Notes: generated by a model not told the origin, from the sequence alone. A DNA stretch of 34,373 nt from Yinghuangia elevatio (GCF_040649515.1 NZ_JBEZFP010000102.1:1-34373), one strand, 5' to 3'. Counted from the stretch's first letter, positions 1 to 9,763 are shown. Program-made: numbers and translations.

Positions 1-554
1 TCCCGCACCAGTTCTCCGGCGGGATGCGGCAGCGCATCATGATCGCGATGGCGATGGCCCTGGAGCCGGACCTGATCATCGCCGACGAGCCGACCACCGC
101 GCTCGACGTCACGGTGCAGGCCCAGGTCATGGACCTGCTCGCGGAACTCCAGCGGGAGTTCCACATGGGCCTGATCCTGATCACCCACGACCTCGGCGTG
201 GTCGCGGACGTCGCGGACAACATCGTGGTCATGTACGCGGGCCGCATCGTCGAGCGGGCGCCCGTCCACGCCCTCTACAAGACGCCGGCCCACCCGTACA
301 CGATGGGCCTGCTGGAGTCGATCCCGCGGCTCGACCTCAAGGGCCAGGACCTGGCCGCGATCAAGGGGCTGCCGCCCAATCTGACGCGCATCCCCGCGGG
401 CTGCGCGTTCCACCCGCGGTGCCCGTACGTGCAGGACATCTGCCGCGCCGAGACGCCCCCGCTGCAATCGGTCACCGGCGAGCAGGTGTCGCCGCACCGC
501 GGGAGCGCGTGCCACTTCTGGAAGGAGGCGCTCGATGGAAGCATCGGTCGATAA
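1..554 (+). CDS. oppD: Oligopeptide ABC transporter ATP-binding protein, OppD/DppD type (5' partial)
   Basis: C-terminal part of an ATPase that powers import of oligopeptides or dipeptides at the inner face of the membrane. The reading frame is open from base 3 upstream of the first internal ATG at 24, so the start lies outside the window. The visible part opens inside the ABC signature (HQFSGGMRQR), followed by Walker B (LIIADEP), the D-loop (ALD) and the H-loop (ITHD). The end is the oligo_HPY extension with the Cys pattern CAFHPRC...DIC...ACHF; in characterised relatives such cysteines can hold a 4Fe-4S cluster (family knowledge). The last 20 nt overlap the next ATPase gene, so the two are translationally coupled. 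It is closely similar to the complete copy at 5864. Family certain; peptide specificity unknown. Confidence 0.93.
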   Translation, partial: PHQFSGGMRQRIMIAMAMALEPDLIIADEPTTALDVTVQAQVMDLLAELQREFHMGLILITHDLGVVADVADNIVVMYAGRIVERAPVHALYKTPAHPYTMGLLESIPRLDLKGQDLAAIKGLPPNLTRIPAGCAFHPRCPYVQDICRAETPPLQSVTGEQVSPHRGSACHFWKEALDGSIGR

Positions 555-1617
555 GCAGGCCGCCGAGGCGGCTCGGCCCGCCCCGGAACCGGAGCCGACC
601 GGCGACCCGATCCTCCAGGTGAAGGACCTGGTGAAGCACTTCCCGCTGACCCAGGGCATCGTCTTCCAGCGCCAGGTGGGGGCGGTCAAGGCGGTGGACG
701 GCCTCTCGTTCGAGCTGCGCAGCGGCGAGACGCTGGGCCTGGTCGGTGAGTCGGGGTGCGGCAAGTCGACGGTCGCCAAGCTGCTGATGAACCTGGAGAG
801 GCCGACTTCCGGCCAAGTCCTGTACAAGGGGCAGGACATCTCGAAGCTGTCCGGCAAGGCGCTCAAGGCGGTGCGGCGCAACATCCAGATGGTGTTCCAG
901 GACCCGTACACCTCGCTGAACCCGCGCATGACGGTCGGCGACATCATCGGGGAGCCGTACGCCATTCACCCGGACGTCGCCCCGAAGGGGGACCGGCGGA
1001 AAAAGGTGCAGGACCTACTGGAGGTCGTGGGCCTGAACCCGGAGCACATCAACCGGTACCCGCACCAGTTCTCCGGGGGGCAGCGGCAGCGCATCGGCAT
1101 CGCCCGCGGGCTGGCGCTGAACCCGGAGATCATCGTCTGCGACGAGCCGGTCTCGGCGCTGGACGTGTCGGTGCAGGCGCAGGTGATCAACCTGATGGAG
1201 AGACTGCAGAACGAGTTCAACCTGTCCTACATCTTCATCGCGCACGACCTGTCGATCGTGCGGCACATCTCCGACCGCGTCGCGGTGATGTACCTGGGCA
1301 AGATCGTGGAGATCGGCGCCGAGACCGAGATCTACGACCACCCGACCCACCCGTACACGCAGGCGCTGCTGTCGGCGGTGCCGGTGCCGGATCCGGACGG
1401 TCGCGACAGCCGGGAGCGGATCATTTTGACCGGTGACGTGCCGTCGCCGGCGAATCCGCCGTCGGGCTGCCGGTTCCGCACCCGGTGCTGGAAGGCGCAG
1501 GACATCTGCGCGAGGGAAGAGCCGCTGTTGCAGGTCAAGTCCCAGTTGAACGGACCGGCTGTGCACGCGAGTGCGTGCCACTTCGCCGAGGTGCGGGACG
1601 TGGTCCAGGCGCACTGA
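535..1617 (+). CDS. oppF: Oligopeptide ABC transporter ATP-binding protein, OppF/DppF type
   Basis: Second ATPase of the Opp/Dpp importer, pairing with the preceding OppD to form the nucleotide-binding dimer. The 360-aa product has Walker A GESGCGKST at residues 71-79, Q-loop Gln122, signature SGGQR at 180-184, Walker B Asp203-Glu204 and H-loop His237. The oligo_HPY tail contains Cys312, Cys318, Cys325 and Cys348, a possible Fe-S ligand set. ATG 535 is chosen because GAAGGAGG lies 6 nt upstream; the start overlaps the end of oppD. Tandem hairpins follow the stop, so this ends an operon that begins outside the window. Parts of the nucleotide sequence are identical to the paralogue at 6904. Complete, all catalytic motifs present. 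Confidence 0.96.
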   Translation: MEASVDKQAAEAARPAPEPEPTGDPILQVKDLVKHFPLTQGIVFQRQVGAVKAVDGLSFELRSGETLGLVGESGCGKSTVAKLLMNLERPTSGQVLYKGQDISKLSGKALKAVRRNIQMVFQDPYTSLNPRMTVGDIIGEPYAIHPDVAPKGDRRKKVQDLLEVVGLNPEHINRYPHQFSGGQRQRIGIARGLALNPEIIVCDEPVSALDVSVQAQVINLMERLQNEFNLSYIFIAHDLSIVRHISDRVAVMYLGKIVEIGAETEIYDHPTHPYTQALLSAVPVPDPDGRDSRERIILTGDVPSPANPPSGCRFRTRCWKAQDICAREEPLLQVKSQLNGPAVHASACHFAEVRDVVQAH

Positions 1618-1636
1618 ACCGAGCCGTTCTGCTCCG

Positions 1637-1662
1637 CTGACCGGACCGGCTGATCCGGTCAG
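1637..1662 (+). terminator. Hairpin after the first oppF
   Basis: A perfect 9-bp stem (CTGACCGGA / TCCGGTCAG) with an 8-nt loop lies 20 nt after the oppF stop. It has no T-tract of its own and sits just before a stronger terminator, so it is probably part of a tandem termination or 3'-end protection structure. Confidence 0.6.
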
Positions 1663-1684
1663 ATTGCACGACACGCGACCCCGC

Positions 1685-1726
1685 AGGGTGTCACCTCGTG
1701 ATCGAGGTGGCACCCTGTTGTTTTGC
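1685..1726 (+). terminator. Rho-independent terminator of the first opp operon
   Basis: A 14-bp stem (1685-1698 pairing with 1703-1716, one G-U pair) with the 4-nt loop TGAT is followed by a T-rich tail (TGTTGTTTTG). This is the clearest intrinsic terminator in the window and separates the first opp operon from the second. Confidence 0.88.
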
Positions 1727-1965
1727 GCCCGGCATGCTACGCGCGTCACTTGACGCCGCGCCAGACCCATCGGCCTTTCGGGTGCCGCCACTCTCCGTAG
1801 CGTTTCCCGGAGTGGGAGGAGAGGTAGGGGCGGCGTGTGGTTGTTCGTTCATCGGACTGTATGCTCCGGGCTGCGGTACACCGTGTCCGATTGATTCCGC
1901 TAGCTCCGGGAAGATGTTCGACCACAGGTCGAGACGTTCGGGAGGGTCGCGTGATCAAACCGCAA

Positions 1966-1985
1966 TACTCCAAAGGGTTGGAGTA
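1966..1985. promoter_or_regulatory. Inverted repeat, candidate operator or leader hairpin
   Basis: A perfect 8-bp inverted repeat (TACTCCAA and TTGGAGTA) around AGGG, about 150 bp upstream of the start of the peptide-binding protein gene. It could bind a dimeric regulator or fold in the transcript. No known motif was recognised. Confidence 0.4.
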
Positions 1986-2099
1986 GGCGAATCGGTGACG
2001 GATAGTAGATGCGCTTGTGCTCGGAACACGGTCATGCGCTCAGCGGCGCGACTGAACGGGCAGCCGCGGCGAGGACACCCACGGGTTGCCCGTCGTACT

Positions 2100-2114
2100 T
2101 CACTTCCGAAGTGA
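2100..2114. promoter_or_regulatory. 15-bp palindrome next to the SBP ribosome-binding site
   Basis: TCACTTC-C-GAAGTGA has perfect 7-bp arms around one central base and ends 6 nt before the AGGAGG at 2121-2126. The position suggests an operator or a leader element that could affect translation of the binding protein. The cognate regulator is unknown. Confidence 0.45.
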
Positions 2115-2132
2115 CCCTTGAGGAGGCAACCC

Positions 2133-3764
2133 ATGCGCGGAACGACGCGCGTGAAGTGGATCGCCGGCGTGGGCATGCTCGCGCTCGCGGCCACGGCGTG
2201 TGGTGGCGACAGCGACAGTGGTGGCGGCGGGGGTGCGCCGTCCGGTTACTACACGGCCAGCAGCACCGAGCCGCAGAACCTTCTGCAGCCCGCGAACGCC
2301 AACGAGACCGGCGGCTTCTACCCGCTCTCGATGCTCTTCCGCGGCCTCTACACGTACGACGCCAAGACCGGCGAGACCGTGTCGGCCATGGCGGAGTCGA
2401 TGGATTCCCCGGACAACGTCACCTGGACGGTCAAGCTCAAGTCGGGCTGGACCTTCCACAACGGTGAGCCGGTCAACGCGAAGTCCTTCGTGGACGCCTG
2501 GAACTGGGGCGCGCTGTCCACCAGCAAGCAGCTGAACTCCACCTGGTTCCAGCCGATCGTCGGCTACGACCAGGTGCACCCCGCCGAGGGCAACCCGACG
2601 GCGCAGACGATGTCGGGTCTGAAGGTCGTCGACGACACCACCTTCACGATCCAGCTGACGCACCCGATCTCGTCGTTCAAGGCGCAGATGGGCTACACGC
2701 CGTTCATGCCGCTGCCGCAGGAGTTCTACAAGGACCCCGAGAAGTACGGCGCGGCCCCCATCGGCAACGGCCCGTTCCAGCTCGACACCGCCAACGGCGG
2801 CTGGGACCGCAAGAAGTCGATCACCGTGAAGCGGTTCGACAACTACCAGGGCGCCGACAAGGCGAAGTCCGACGGCGTGCGCCTGGTCTTCTACACGACC
2901 TACGACGCCGCCTACACCGCGCTCCGCGACAACAAGCTCGACGTCATCGACCAGATCCCGGTCTCGGCGGTCGGCAACTTCCAGAAGGACCTCGGCAACC
3001 GCGCCATCGTGCAGCCGCAGCTGTCCATCCAGAAGATCGGCTTCCCGCTGTACGACGCCGGCTGGGGCACCCCGGGCGCGGCCAAGGTCCGCCAGGGCCT
3101 GTCCATGGCCATCGACCGCGACGGCATCACCAAGGCCCTGTACAAGGGCATGGAGCAGCCTGCCGTCGACTGGCTCGCCCCCGGCGTGCCCGGTCAGATG
3201 GACATCTGCGGCGAGACCTGCAAGTACGACCCGGCCAAGGCCAAGCAGCTCATCGCCGAGGGCGGCGGCATCCCCGGCGGCAAGCTGACCATCGCGACGA
3301 ACGCGGACGGCCCCCACAAGGAGTGGGTGACCGCGGTCTGCAACAGCATCAACCAGGCGCTGGGCTCCACCGCCTGCGAGCCGAAGCTGTACGCGGAGTT
3401 CTCCGTCGCGCGTGAGGAGATCACCAACAAGAAGATGACCGGGGCGTACCGGACCGGCTGGAAGGCCGACTACCCGTTCCCGGACAACTTCCTGAACGAC
3501 ATCTACCGCACGGGCGCCGCGTCCAACGACTCGGGCTACTCGAACGCCAACTTCGACAACCTGGCGAAGCAGGCGCAGGGGGCCACGGACGAGGCCCAGG
3601 CGCTGAAGCTCTGGCAGGACGCCGAGAAGCAGATGGTGCAGGACCTGCCGTCGATCCCGCTCTGGTACTACGTGACCAAGGCCGGTTCCTCGACCAAGGT
3701 CTCGAACGTGTCGTTCGACGTGTTCGGCAACCCGGAGTTCACCGAGGTCACCGTCAACAAGTGA
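2133..3764 (+). CDS. Peptide ABC transporter substrate-binding lipoprotein (SBP family 5)
   Basis: Extracytoplasmic receptor that captures peptides and delivers them to the OppBC channel. The 543-aa product starts at ATG 2133, six nt after AGGAGG; an in-frame TTG at 2118 would place the start before that site and is rejected. The N-terminus is a lipoprotein signal (hydrophobic IAGVGMLALAA, then TAC) giving a lipidated Cys23, followed by a Ser/Gly-rich linker. The family-5 body contains STEPQNL, MLFRGL, GWTFHNGEPV and VRQGLSMAIDR. Cys359/Cys363 and Cys403/Cys415 form two pairs also present in the second SBP at 8074, so they are probable disulfides. First gene of the SBP-B-C-D-F operon. Ligand unknown; BldK-like peptide uptake is an inference from position. 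Confidence 0.95.
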   Translation: MRGTTRVKWIAGVGMLALAATACGGDSDSGGGGGAPSGYYTASSTEPQNLLQPANANETGGFYPLSMLFRGLYTYDAKTGETVSAMAESMDSPDNVTWTVKLKSGWTFHNGEPVNAKSFVDAWNWGALSTSKQLNSTWFQPIVGYDQVHPAEGNPTAQTMSGLKVVDDTTFTIQLTHPISSFKAQMGYTPFMPLPQEFYKDPEKYGAAPIGNGPFQLDTANGGWDRKKSITVKRFDNYQGADKAKSDGVRLVFYTTYDAAYTALRDNKLDVIDQIPVSAVGNFQKDLGNRAIVQPQLSIQKIGFPLYDAGWGTPGAAKVRQGLSMAIDRDGITKALYKGMEQPAVDWLAPGVPGQMDICGETCKYDPAKAKQLIAEGGGIPGGKLTIATNADGPHKEWVTAVCNSINQALGSTACEPKLYAEFSVAREEITNKKMTGAYRTGWKADYPFPDNFLNDIYRTGAASNDSGYSNANFDNLAKQAQGATDEAQALKLWQDAEKQMVQDLPSIPLWYYVTKAGSSTKVSNVSFDVFGNPEFTEVTVNK

Positions 3765-3780
3765 CCCGTACCTGAGGGTT

Positions 3781-3809
3781 CGGCCCCGTCCGCTCCGGCG
3801 GCGGGGCCG
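3781..3809 (+). terminator. GC-rich hairpin after the SBP gene
   Basis: An 8-bp stem (CGGCCCCG at 3781-3788, CGGGGCCG at 3802-3809) lies 17 nt after the stop. It has no T-tract, so partial termination or mRNA 3'-end stabilisation is more likely than full termination. Confidence 0.45.
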
Positions 3810-3833
3810 CCCGCAAGGGCTTCGCAAGACCGC

Positions 3834-3868
3834 CTCAGCCGGCGCCGTGATCCACGGCGTCGGCTGAG
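3834..3868 (+). terminator. Strong intercistronic hairpin between SBP and permease genes
   Basis: A 16-bp stem (3834-3849 with 3853-3868, one G-U pair) closed by a 3-nt loop lies between the binding-protein and permease genes. Such intercistronic hairpins commonly leave binding proteins more abundant than their membrane partners by protecting the upstream message or attenuating readthrough. There is no U-tract, so an attenuator or stabiliser is favoured. Confidence 0.65.
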
Positions 3869-3910
3869 ACGCGGCAGGTGACGTGCCGAATTCGACAGCA
3901 GGAGGCTGGC

Positions 3911-4840
3911 ATGGGGCGTTACGTCGTCCGACGGCTGCTCCAGATGATCCCGGTGTTCATCGGGACCACGTTCTTGATCTACTTCATGGTCTACCAGCTC
4001 GGTGGGGACCCGATCGCCGCGATGTTCGGCGACAAGGCCGCCGACCCGGTGTTCGTGAGACAGATGCGCGAGGAGTACCACCTCAACGATCCGCTGATCG
4101 TTCAGTACTGGTACTACCTCACGGGCCTCCTGCAAGGGGACTTCGGCACCAGCTTCAGCGGCATCCCGGTCGCCGACGAGCTGCGGCGCGCCTTCCCGAT
4201 CTCGATCCGGCTGGCGCTCATCGCGTTCGCCATCGAGCTCGTGGTCGGCATCGGGGCCGGCCTGCTGGCCGGTCTGCGGCGCGGCAGGTTCGCCGACTCC
4301 GTCGTCCTGGTGACGACGCTGATCGTCATCTCCATCCCGGTCTTCGTGCTCGGCTACGTGCTGCAGTACTGGCTGGGCCTGCAGTGGAACGTCTTCCCGG
4401 CCACCGCGACCCCGGGCGACCCCACGTGGGAGGACCTGATCCTGCCCGGCATCGTGCTCGGCAGCCTCTCGCTCGCGTTCGTCGCCCGCCTGACCCGGAC
4501 GAGCATCGCGGAGAACATGCGGGCGGACTTCGTCCGCACCGCGACGGCGAAGGGTCTTCCGCGCCGCCGCGTGGTGACCGTGCACCTGCTGCGCAACTCC
4601 CTGATCCCGGTGGTGACCTTCCTCGGGGCCGACCTCGGCGCACTCATGGCCGGGGCGATCGTCACCGAGGGCATCTTCAACGTCGACGGGGTCGGACGAC
4701 TGATCTACCTGGCCGTCACCAAGCACGAGAGCGCCACGGTCGTCGGCGCGGTCGCCGCACTGGTGATCGTGTACCTGGTGATGAACCTGATCGTCGACCT
4801 CCTGTACGCCGTCCTGGACCCGAGGATCCGGTATGTCTGA
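3911..4840 (+). CDS. oppB: Oligopeptide ABC transporter permease, OppB/DppB type
   Basis: First of two channel-forming permeases. The 309-aa protein starts at ATG 3911, preceded by AGGAGG at 3900-3905; an in-frame GTG at 3878 lies before this site. About six membrane segments are visible, the first at residues 10-30 (IPVFIGTTFLIYFMVY). The large loop after it carries the LNDP...Y and GDFGTSF motifs typical of OppB. The cytoplasmic EAA loop that contacts the ATPases reads DFVRTATAKGLPRRRV, and the tail is VDLLYAVLDPRIRY. It overlaps the next permease gene by 8 nt. Complete and ordinary for the family. Confidence 0.95.
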   Translation: MGRYVVRRLLQMIPVFIGTTFLIYFMVYQLGGDPIAAMFGDKAADPVFVRQMREEYHLNDPLIVQYWYYLTGLLQGDFGTSFSGIPVADELRRAFPISIRLALIAFAIELVVGIGAGLLAGLRRGRFADSVVLVTTLIVISIPVFVLGYVLQYWLGLQWNVFPATATPGDPTWEDLILPGIVLGSLSLAFVARLTRTSIAENMRADFVRTATAKGLPRRRVVTVHLLRNSLIPVVTFLGADLGALMAGAIVTEGIFNVDGVGRLIYLAVTKHESATVVGAVAALVIVYLVMNLIVDLLYAVLDPRIRYV

Positions 4841-5843
4841 GCACGACAAGCAGCGCGAACAGCTGCCCACCAGCAGCCAGGAGCAGCCGCACTTCGGCTC
4901 CCAGGAGTCGCCGACGATCTTCCTCGCGGACGCGGACGGCACCAGCCTGGAGAAGAACGGCCCGTACTCCGGCCCCGAGGCCCCCGGCCAACTCGACAAG
5001 CCGCGCGGCGCGTGGGCCGAGGCGTGGCGCGAACTGCGCCGCAGCCCGCGGTTCTACATCTCGGCGTTCCTGCTCCTGCTCCTGATCGTCATGGCGATCT
5101 TCCCGGGCTGGTTCACCGACCAGGACCCGCGGTTCTGCCCGATCGCGCGTACCGACCTCAAGCCCTCGGGCGACCACTGGTTCGGTACCAACACGCAGGG
5201 CTGCGACATCTACTCGCGCACGATCTACGGGGCGCGCGCGTCGATCATCGTCGGTGTCGTCACCACCGCCCTCATCGTGGTGGTCGGCGGCCTCGTCGGG
5301 GCGCTGTCCGGTTACTTCGGCGGCTGGGTTGACTCGATCCTGGCCCGCGTCACCGACATCTTCTTCGGCATCCCGCTGCTGCTCGCGGCCCTGGTGTTCA
5401 TGAGCTCCTTCCAGGACCGCACGGTCTGGACGGTGGTCGCCGCGCTCGGCATCTTCGGCTGGATGCAGACCGCCCGCATCATGCGCGGGTCGGTGATCAC
5501 GGTGAAATCGTCGGACTACGTCGTGGCGGCGAGAGCGCTCGGCGCCGGGACCGGGCGCATCCTGATCCGGCATGTGCTGCCGAACGCCGTCGCGCCGGTG
5601 ATCGTCGTCGCGACGATCTCGCTCGGCACCTTCATCTCGGCCGAGGCGACGCTGTCCTTCCTGGGCATCGGCCTGCCGCTGACCGAGGTCTCGTGGGGCG
5701 CCGACATCAGCACCGCGACCAACGTGCTGCGCGACGCCCCGTACCAGCTGTTCTTCCCGTCGCTGTTCCTGTCCGTGACGGTGCTCAGCTTCATCCTGCT
5801 CGGCGACGCGGTCCGCGACGCCCTCGACCCGAAGCTCCGCTGA
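4833..5843 (+). CDS. oppC: Oligopeptide ABC transporter permease, OppC/DppC type
   Basis: Second permease (336 aa), forming the translocation pore with OppB. The ATG at 4833 lies inside the end of oppB (overlap ATGTCTGA), so translation is coupled. The first 60-70 residues are polar and cytosolic (rich in Gln, Glu, Pro and Ser), longer than in many OppC proteins. The OppC_N helix follows (FYISAFLLLLLIVMAIFPGWF, split around residues 72-92), then HWFGTNTQGCDIYSR, typical of DppC/OppC, and five more helices. The EAA loop is SDYVVAARALGAGTGRILIR and the C-terminus is DALDPKLR. Complete. Confidence 0.95.
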   Translation: MSEHDKQREQLPTSSQEQPHFGSQESPTIFLADADGTSLEKNGPYSGPEAPGQLDKPRGAWAEAWRELRRSPRFYISAFLLLLLIVMAIFPGWFTDQDPRFCPIARTDLKPSGDHWFGTNTQGCDIYSRTIYGARASIIVGVVTTALIVVVGGLVGALSGYFGGWVDSILARVTDIFFGIPLLLAALVFMSSFQDRTVWTVVAALGIFGWMQTARIMRGSVITVKSSDYVVAARALGAGTGRILIRHVLPNAVAPVIVVATISLGTFISAEATLSFLGIGLPLTEVSWGADISTATNVLRDAPYQLFFPSLFLSVTVLSFILLGDAVRDALDPKLR

Positions 5844-5863
5844 CGGGGGAGGGGACAACACAA

Positions 5864-6903
5864 GTGACGACGAACCAGCTCACCAAGCCCGAGCCGACGG
5901 ACACCGCGCCCGGCGCGCCGCTGCTCGAGGTCGACGACCTCCACGTCGAGTTCCGCACGCGCGACGGCGTGGCCAAGGCGATCAACGGCGTCTCGTACTC
6001 GGTCGCGGCCGGCGAGACGCTGGCCGTGCTCGGCGAGTCGGGCTCCGGCAAGTCGGTGACCGCCCAGACGATCATGGGCATCCTCGACATGCCGCCCGGC
6101 GTGATCACCGGCGGCGAGATCCGCTTCCACGGCCGCGACATGCTCAAGATGAACAAGGAGGAGCGCCGGCGGATCCGCGGCCAGAAGATCGCGATGATCT
6201 TCCAGGACGCGCTGTCCGCGCTCAACCCGGTCTACTCGGTGGGCTTCCAGCTCGCCGAGATGTACCGCGTGCACAAGGGCATGTCCCGCAAGGACGCCAA
6301 GGCCAAGGCCATCGAGCTGATGGACCTGGTGAAGATCCCGGCGGCCAAGGAGCGGGTGAACGACTACCCGCACCAGTTCTCCGGCGGCATGCGGCAGCGC
6401 ATCATGATCGCGATGGCGATGGCCCTCGACCCCGAGCTGATCATCGCGGACGAGCCGACCACCGCACTCGACGTGACGGTGCAGGCCCAGGTCATGGACC
6501 TGCTCGCGGAACTCCAGCGCGAACGGCACATGGGCCTCATCCTGATCACCCACGACCTCGGCGTGGTCGCCGACGTCGCGGACAAGATCGCGGTGATGTA
6601 CGCGGGCCGCATCGTCGAGGAGGCGGCGGTCCACGAGTTGTACGCCAACCCGGCGCACCCGTACACCGAAGGCCTGCTCGCGTCGATCCCGCGCCTCGAC
6701 CTCAAGGGCCAGGACCTGTACGCGATCAAGGGCCTGCCGCCGAACCTCATGCGCATTCCGCCCGGCTGCGCGTTCAACCCGCGCTGCCCGTACGCGGAGG
6801 ACATCTGCCGCACCGACGTGCCGCCGCTGATCGAGGCGGCCCCCGGCCGGCACAGCGCCTGTCACTTCGCGCAGCGTGTGCTCGACAACAACGGAGGCTC
6901 GTG

Positions 6904-6904
<1 letters not shown>
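5864..6904 (+). CDS. oppD: Oligopeptide ABC transporter ATP-binding protein, OppD type
   Basis: ATPase subunit of the second importer, 346 aa from GTG 5864, which follows a purine-rich site (GGGGGAGGGG, 5845-5854). Walker A GESGSGKS is at residues 57-64, signature SGGMR at 173-177, Walker B Asp196-Glu197 and H-loop His230. The oligo_HPY tail has CAFNPRC, DIC and ACHF cysteines, as in the partial copy at the left edge. The upstream in-frame extension would run into oppC coding sequence and lacks the domain. Its stop overlaps the next start by one base (TGATG). Complete and intact; it pairs with the oppF that follows. Confidence 0.96.
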
Positions 6905-7941
<1,037 letters not shown>

Positions 7942-7957
7942 CGCACACTCAACTGCC

Positions 7958-7999
7958 GGGCCGGGCCACGTGGGACGTGGTCCGGCCCACAGTGTTTGC
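7958..7999 (+). terminator. Terminator of the second opp operon
   Basis: A 14-bp stem (7958-7971 with 7975-7988, one G-U pair) with a 3-nt loop is followed by ACAGTGTTTG. It separates the five-gene opp operon from the extra SBP gene. Confidence 0.8.
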
Positions 8000-8073
8000 G
8001 GCGGTGTGCACGTATTCTGACCGGTGGCCGGAAATGTTCGGTCGCGGGTCGTTCGGCTTGGGGAGTTCCACGC

Positions 8074-9759
8074 GTGCGCAGCAAGACCGTGTCCATATGG
8101 GTGGCCGGGACAGCGGCCCTGGCGATCGCCGCGACCGGGTGCACGGGAAGTGAGGGCGGCGCGGCGTCGGCGGCCAAGGACGCGGCGCAGAGTCCGCAGG
8201 GGGCGCCGGCCCCGTCGACGCCGCCCCGGCCGTACGACTGCCTCCCGGCAGCCGCCGCGGCCGCCGCGCCCGGGACCCCGGTCGATCCCGCGGCGGTGTA
8301 CAGCGCGTCTTCGACCGAGCCGCAGGATCTGCTGCCCGGCAACACCGGGTTCGACCGGAACACGAACCACGCGGTGGGCATGCTCTTCCGGGGCCTGGTC
8401 GACTACGACCCGGCGAGCGGAAAACCGGTGTCGGCGATGATGGCGTCCTGTACGACCACCGACGCACGCAGCTACACCATTGCCGTCAAGCCCGGCTGGA
8501 CCTTCCACAACGGCGAGAAGGTCACCGCGAAGTCGTACGCGGATGCCTGGACCTGGGCACTCGATCCGGCCAACAAGGCGGCCGGCGAGGAGGTTCTCGC
8601 CGAGGTCGACACGGTCAAGGCCGCCGACGAGGCCACGCTGCTGGTCACGCTCGACGAGGCCGACTCGTCGTTCCCCGCGCAACTGGGCCTCGCGGCGTTC
8701 TCGCCGCTGCCCTCGGTGTTCTTCCAGGACCCCGGCCGCTTCGCCCGCGAGCCGGTCGGCAACGGCCCGTTCCGGATCGACCCGGACGCGGGCTGGCGGC
8801 AGGGGGTGTCGCTCACGCTGCGGCGCTACGACGCGTACGCGGGTCCCGACAAGGCCCAGGCGGCAGGCGTACGGCTGGAATTCGGCAGCGACGCCGCGCG
8901 CCGCGGCCCGCTCGACGTGATCAGCCTGCTGCCCGCGGTCGAGCCCGGACGCACCGTGTCGGTGCCCGGCGGAACCGTGGTGCACCAGGTGATGTCCACT
9001 GCCGAGGTGCTGTACTTCCCTATGGCCGACCCGGCGTGGTCGGCGCCCGGCGCGGCGAAGGTGCGGCAGGGCCTGTCCCTCGCGATCGACCGCGAGGCCA
9101 TCATGCGCGCGATGTACCCGGGTGGTGCGTGGCAGCCCGCAACGGACTGGCTGGCCGCGGGAGTTCCCGGCGGCGACAACGCCTGCGGGGAGCTGTGCGC
9201 GTACGACCCCGAGCGGGCGCGGCAGTTGGTCGCCGAGGGCGGCGGCGTTCCCGGCGGCTCCGTGACCCTGTCCTACGCCCAGGACGGCGGCCGCGGCAGA
9301 GTGTTCAAGGCGATCTGCGACAGCATCAACACCGCGCTGGGATCCGCCGTTTGCGTGCCCGCGCCGGTGGCGGGCCTCGGTGAGCTGCGGAGCAAGGTCG
9401 ACGCGCGGCAGATGACCGGGATGTTCCGGGGCGGCTGGACCGCCGACTACCCGAGCCCGCGGAACTTCCTGGACCCGATGTTCCGTGGCGACTCCGAGGC
9501 CAACGACTCCGGCTACCGGAACCAGTTGTTCGACGAGTCGGTGGCGCAGGCCCGCAAGGCCGCCGACCCCGCCAAGGCCGCGCAGTTCTGGTCGGACGCA
9601 CAGGCACAACTCGCCATCGACATGCCCGCGCTGCCGCTGTGGTCGTACGGCAAGGCGCTCGCAAGCGGCCCGAACATCGCCAACCTGGCGGCAGATCACT
9701 TCGGGACCCCGGTATGGACGCGTATCGGCGTCAAGGCGCCCGCGGCGCCGCGTAGCTGA
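8074..9759 (+). CDS. Second peptide ABC transporter substrate-binding lipoprotein (SBP family 5)
   Basis: A diverged paralogue of the SBP at 2133, 561 aa. GTG 8074 is chosen: GGGGAG lies 8 nt upstream and it opens a clean lipoprotein signal (VSIWVAGTAALAIAATGC, Cys23), followed by an Ala/Pro/Ser linker that is longer than in the first SBP. The core keeps SSTEPQDL, MLFRGL, GWTFHNGE and VRQGLSLAIDR. Cysteine pairs 371/375 and 415/427 match the pairs in the first SBP. A segment equivalent to roughly residues 245-290 of the first SBP is shortened, which could change the pocket. It has its own terminators on both sides, so it may supply an alternative receptor to the OppBCDF core (inference). Confidence 0.93.
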   Translation: MRSKTVSIWVAGTAALAIAATGCTGSEGGAASAAKDAAQSPQGAPAPSTPPRPYDCLPAAAAAAAPGTPVDPAAVYSASSTEPQDLLPGNTGFDRNTNHAVGMLFRGLVDYDPASGKPVSAMMASCTTTDARSYTIAVKPGWTFHNGEKVTAKSYADAWTWALDPANKAAGEEVLAEVDTVKAADEATLLVTLDEADSSFPAQLGLAAFSPLPSVFFQDPGRFAREPVGNGPFRIDPDAGWRQGVSLTLRRYDAYAGPDKAQAAGVRLEFGSDAARRGPLDVISLLPAVEPGRTVSVPGGTVVHQVMSTAEVLYFPMADPAWSAPGAAKVRQGLSLAIDREAIMRAMYPGGAWQPATDWLAAGVPGGDNACGELCAYDPERARQLVAEGGGVPGGSVTLSYAQDGGRGRVFKAICDSINTALGSAVCVPAPVAGLGELRSKVDARQMTGMFRGGWTADYPSPRNFLDPMFRGDSEANDSGYRNQLFDESVAQARKAADPAKAAQFWSDAQAQLAIDMPALPLWSYGKALASGPNIANLAADHFGTPVWTRIGVKAPAAPRS

Positions 9760-9763
9760 CGCG

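Larger units (their letters stand above)
1727..2132. other. Non-coding leader region upstream of the peptide-binding lipoprotein gene
   Basis: About 400 bp without a convincing gene, less GC-biased than the flanking genes. It must contain the promoter of the second opp operon, but no -35/-10 pair stands out. Two inverted repeats are visible, at 1966-1985 and 2100-2114 (listed separately). Short open frames on both strands lack ribosome-binding sites and the normal codon bias, and are not called. Confidence 0.6.

Noticed and set aside
1698..2114. Plus-strand frame of 138 codons in the opp leader
   Set aside because: No ribosome-binding site, atypical codon use and no recognisable domain; probably non-coding leader.
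7990..8020. Promoter of the second SBP (TTGCGG...TATTCT)
   Set aside because: The spacer is only 11 nt; no acceptable pair was found.
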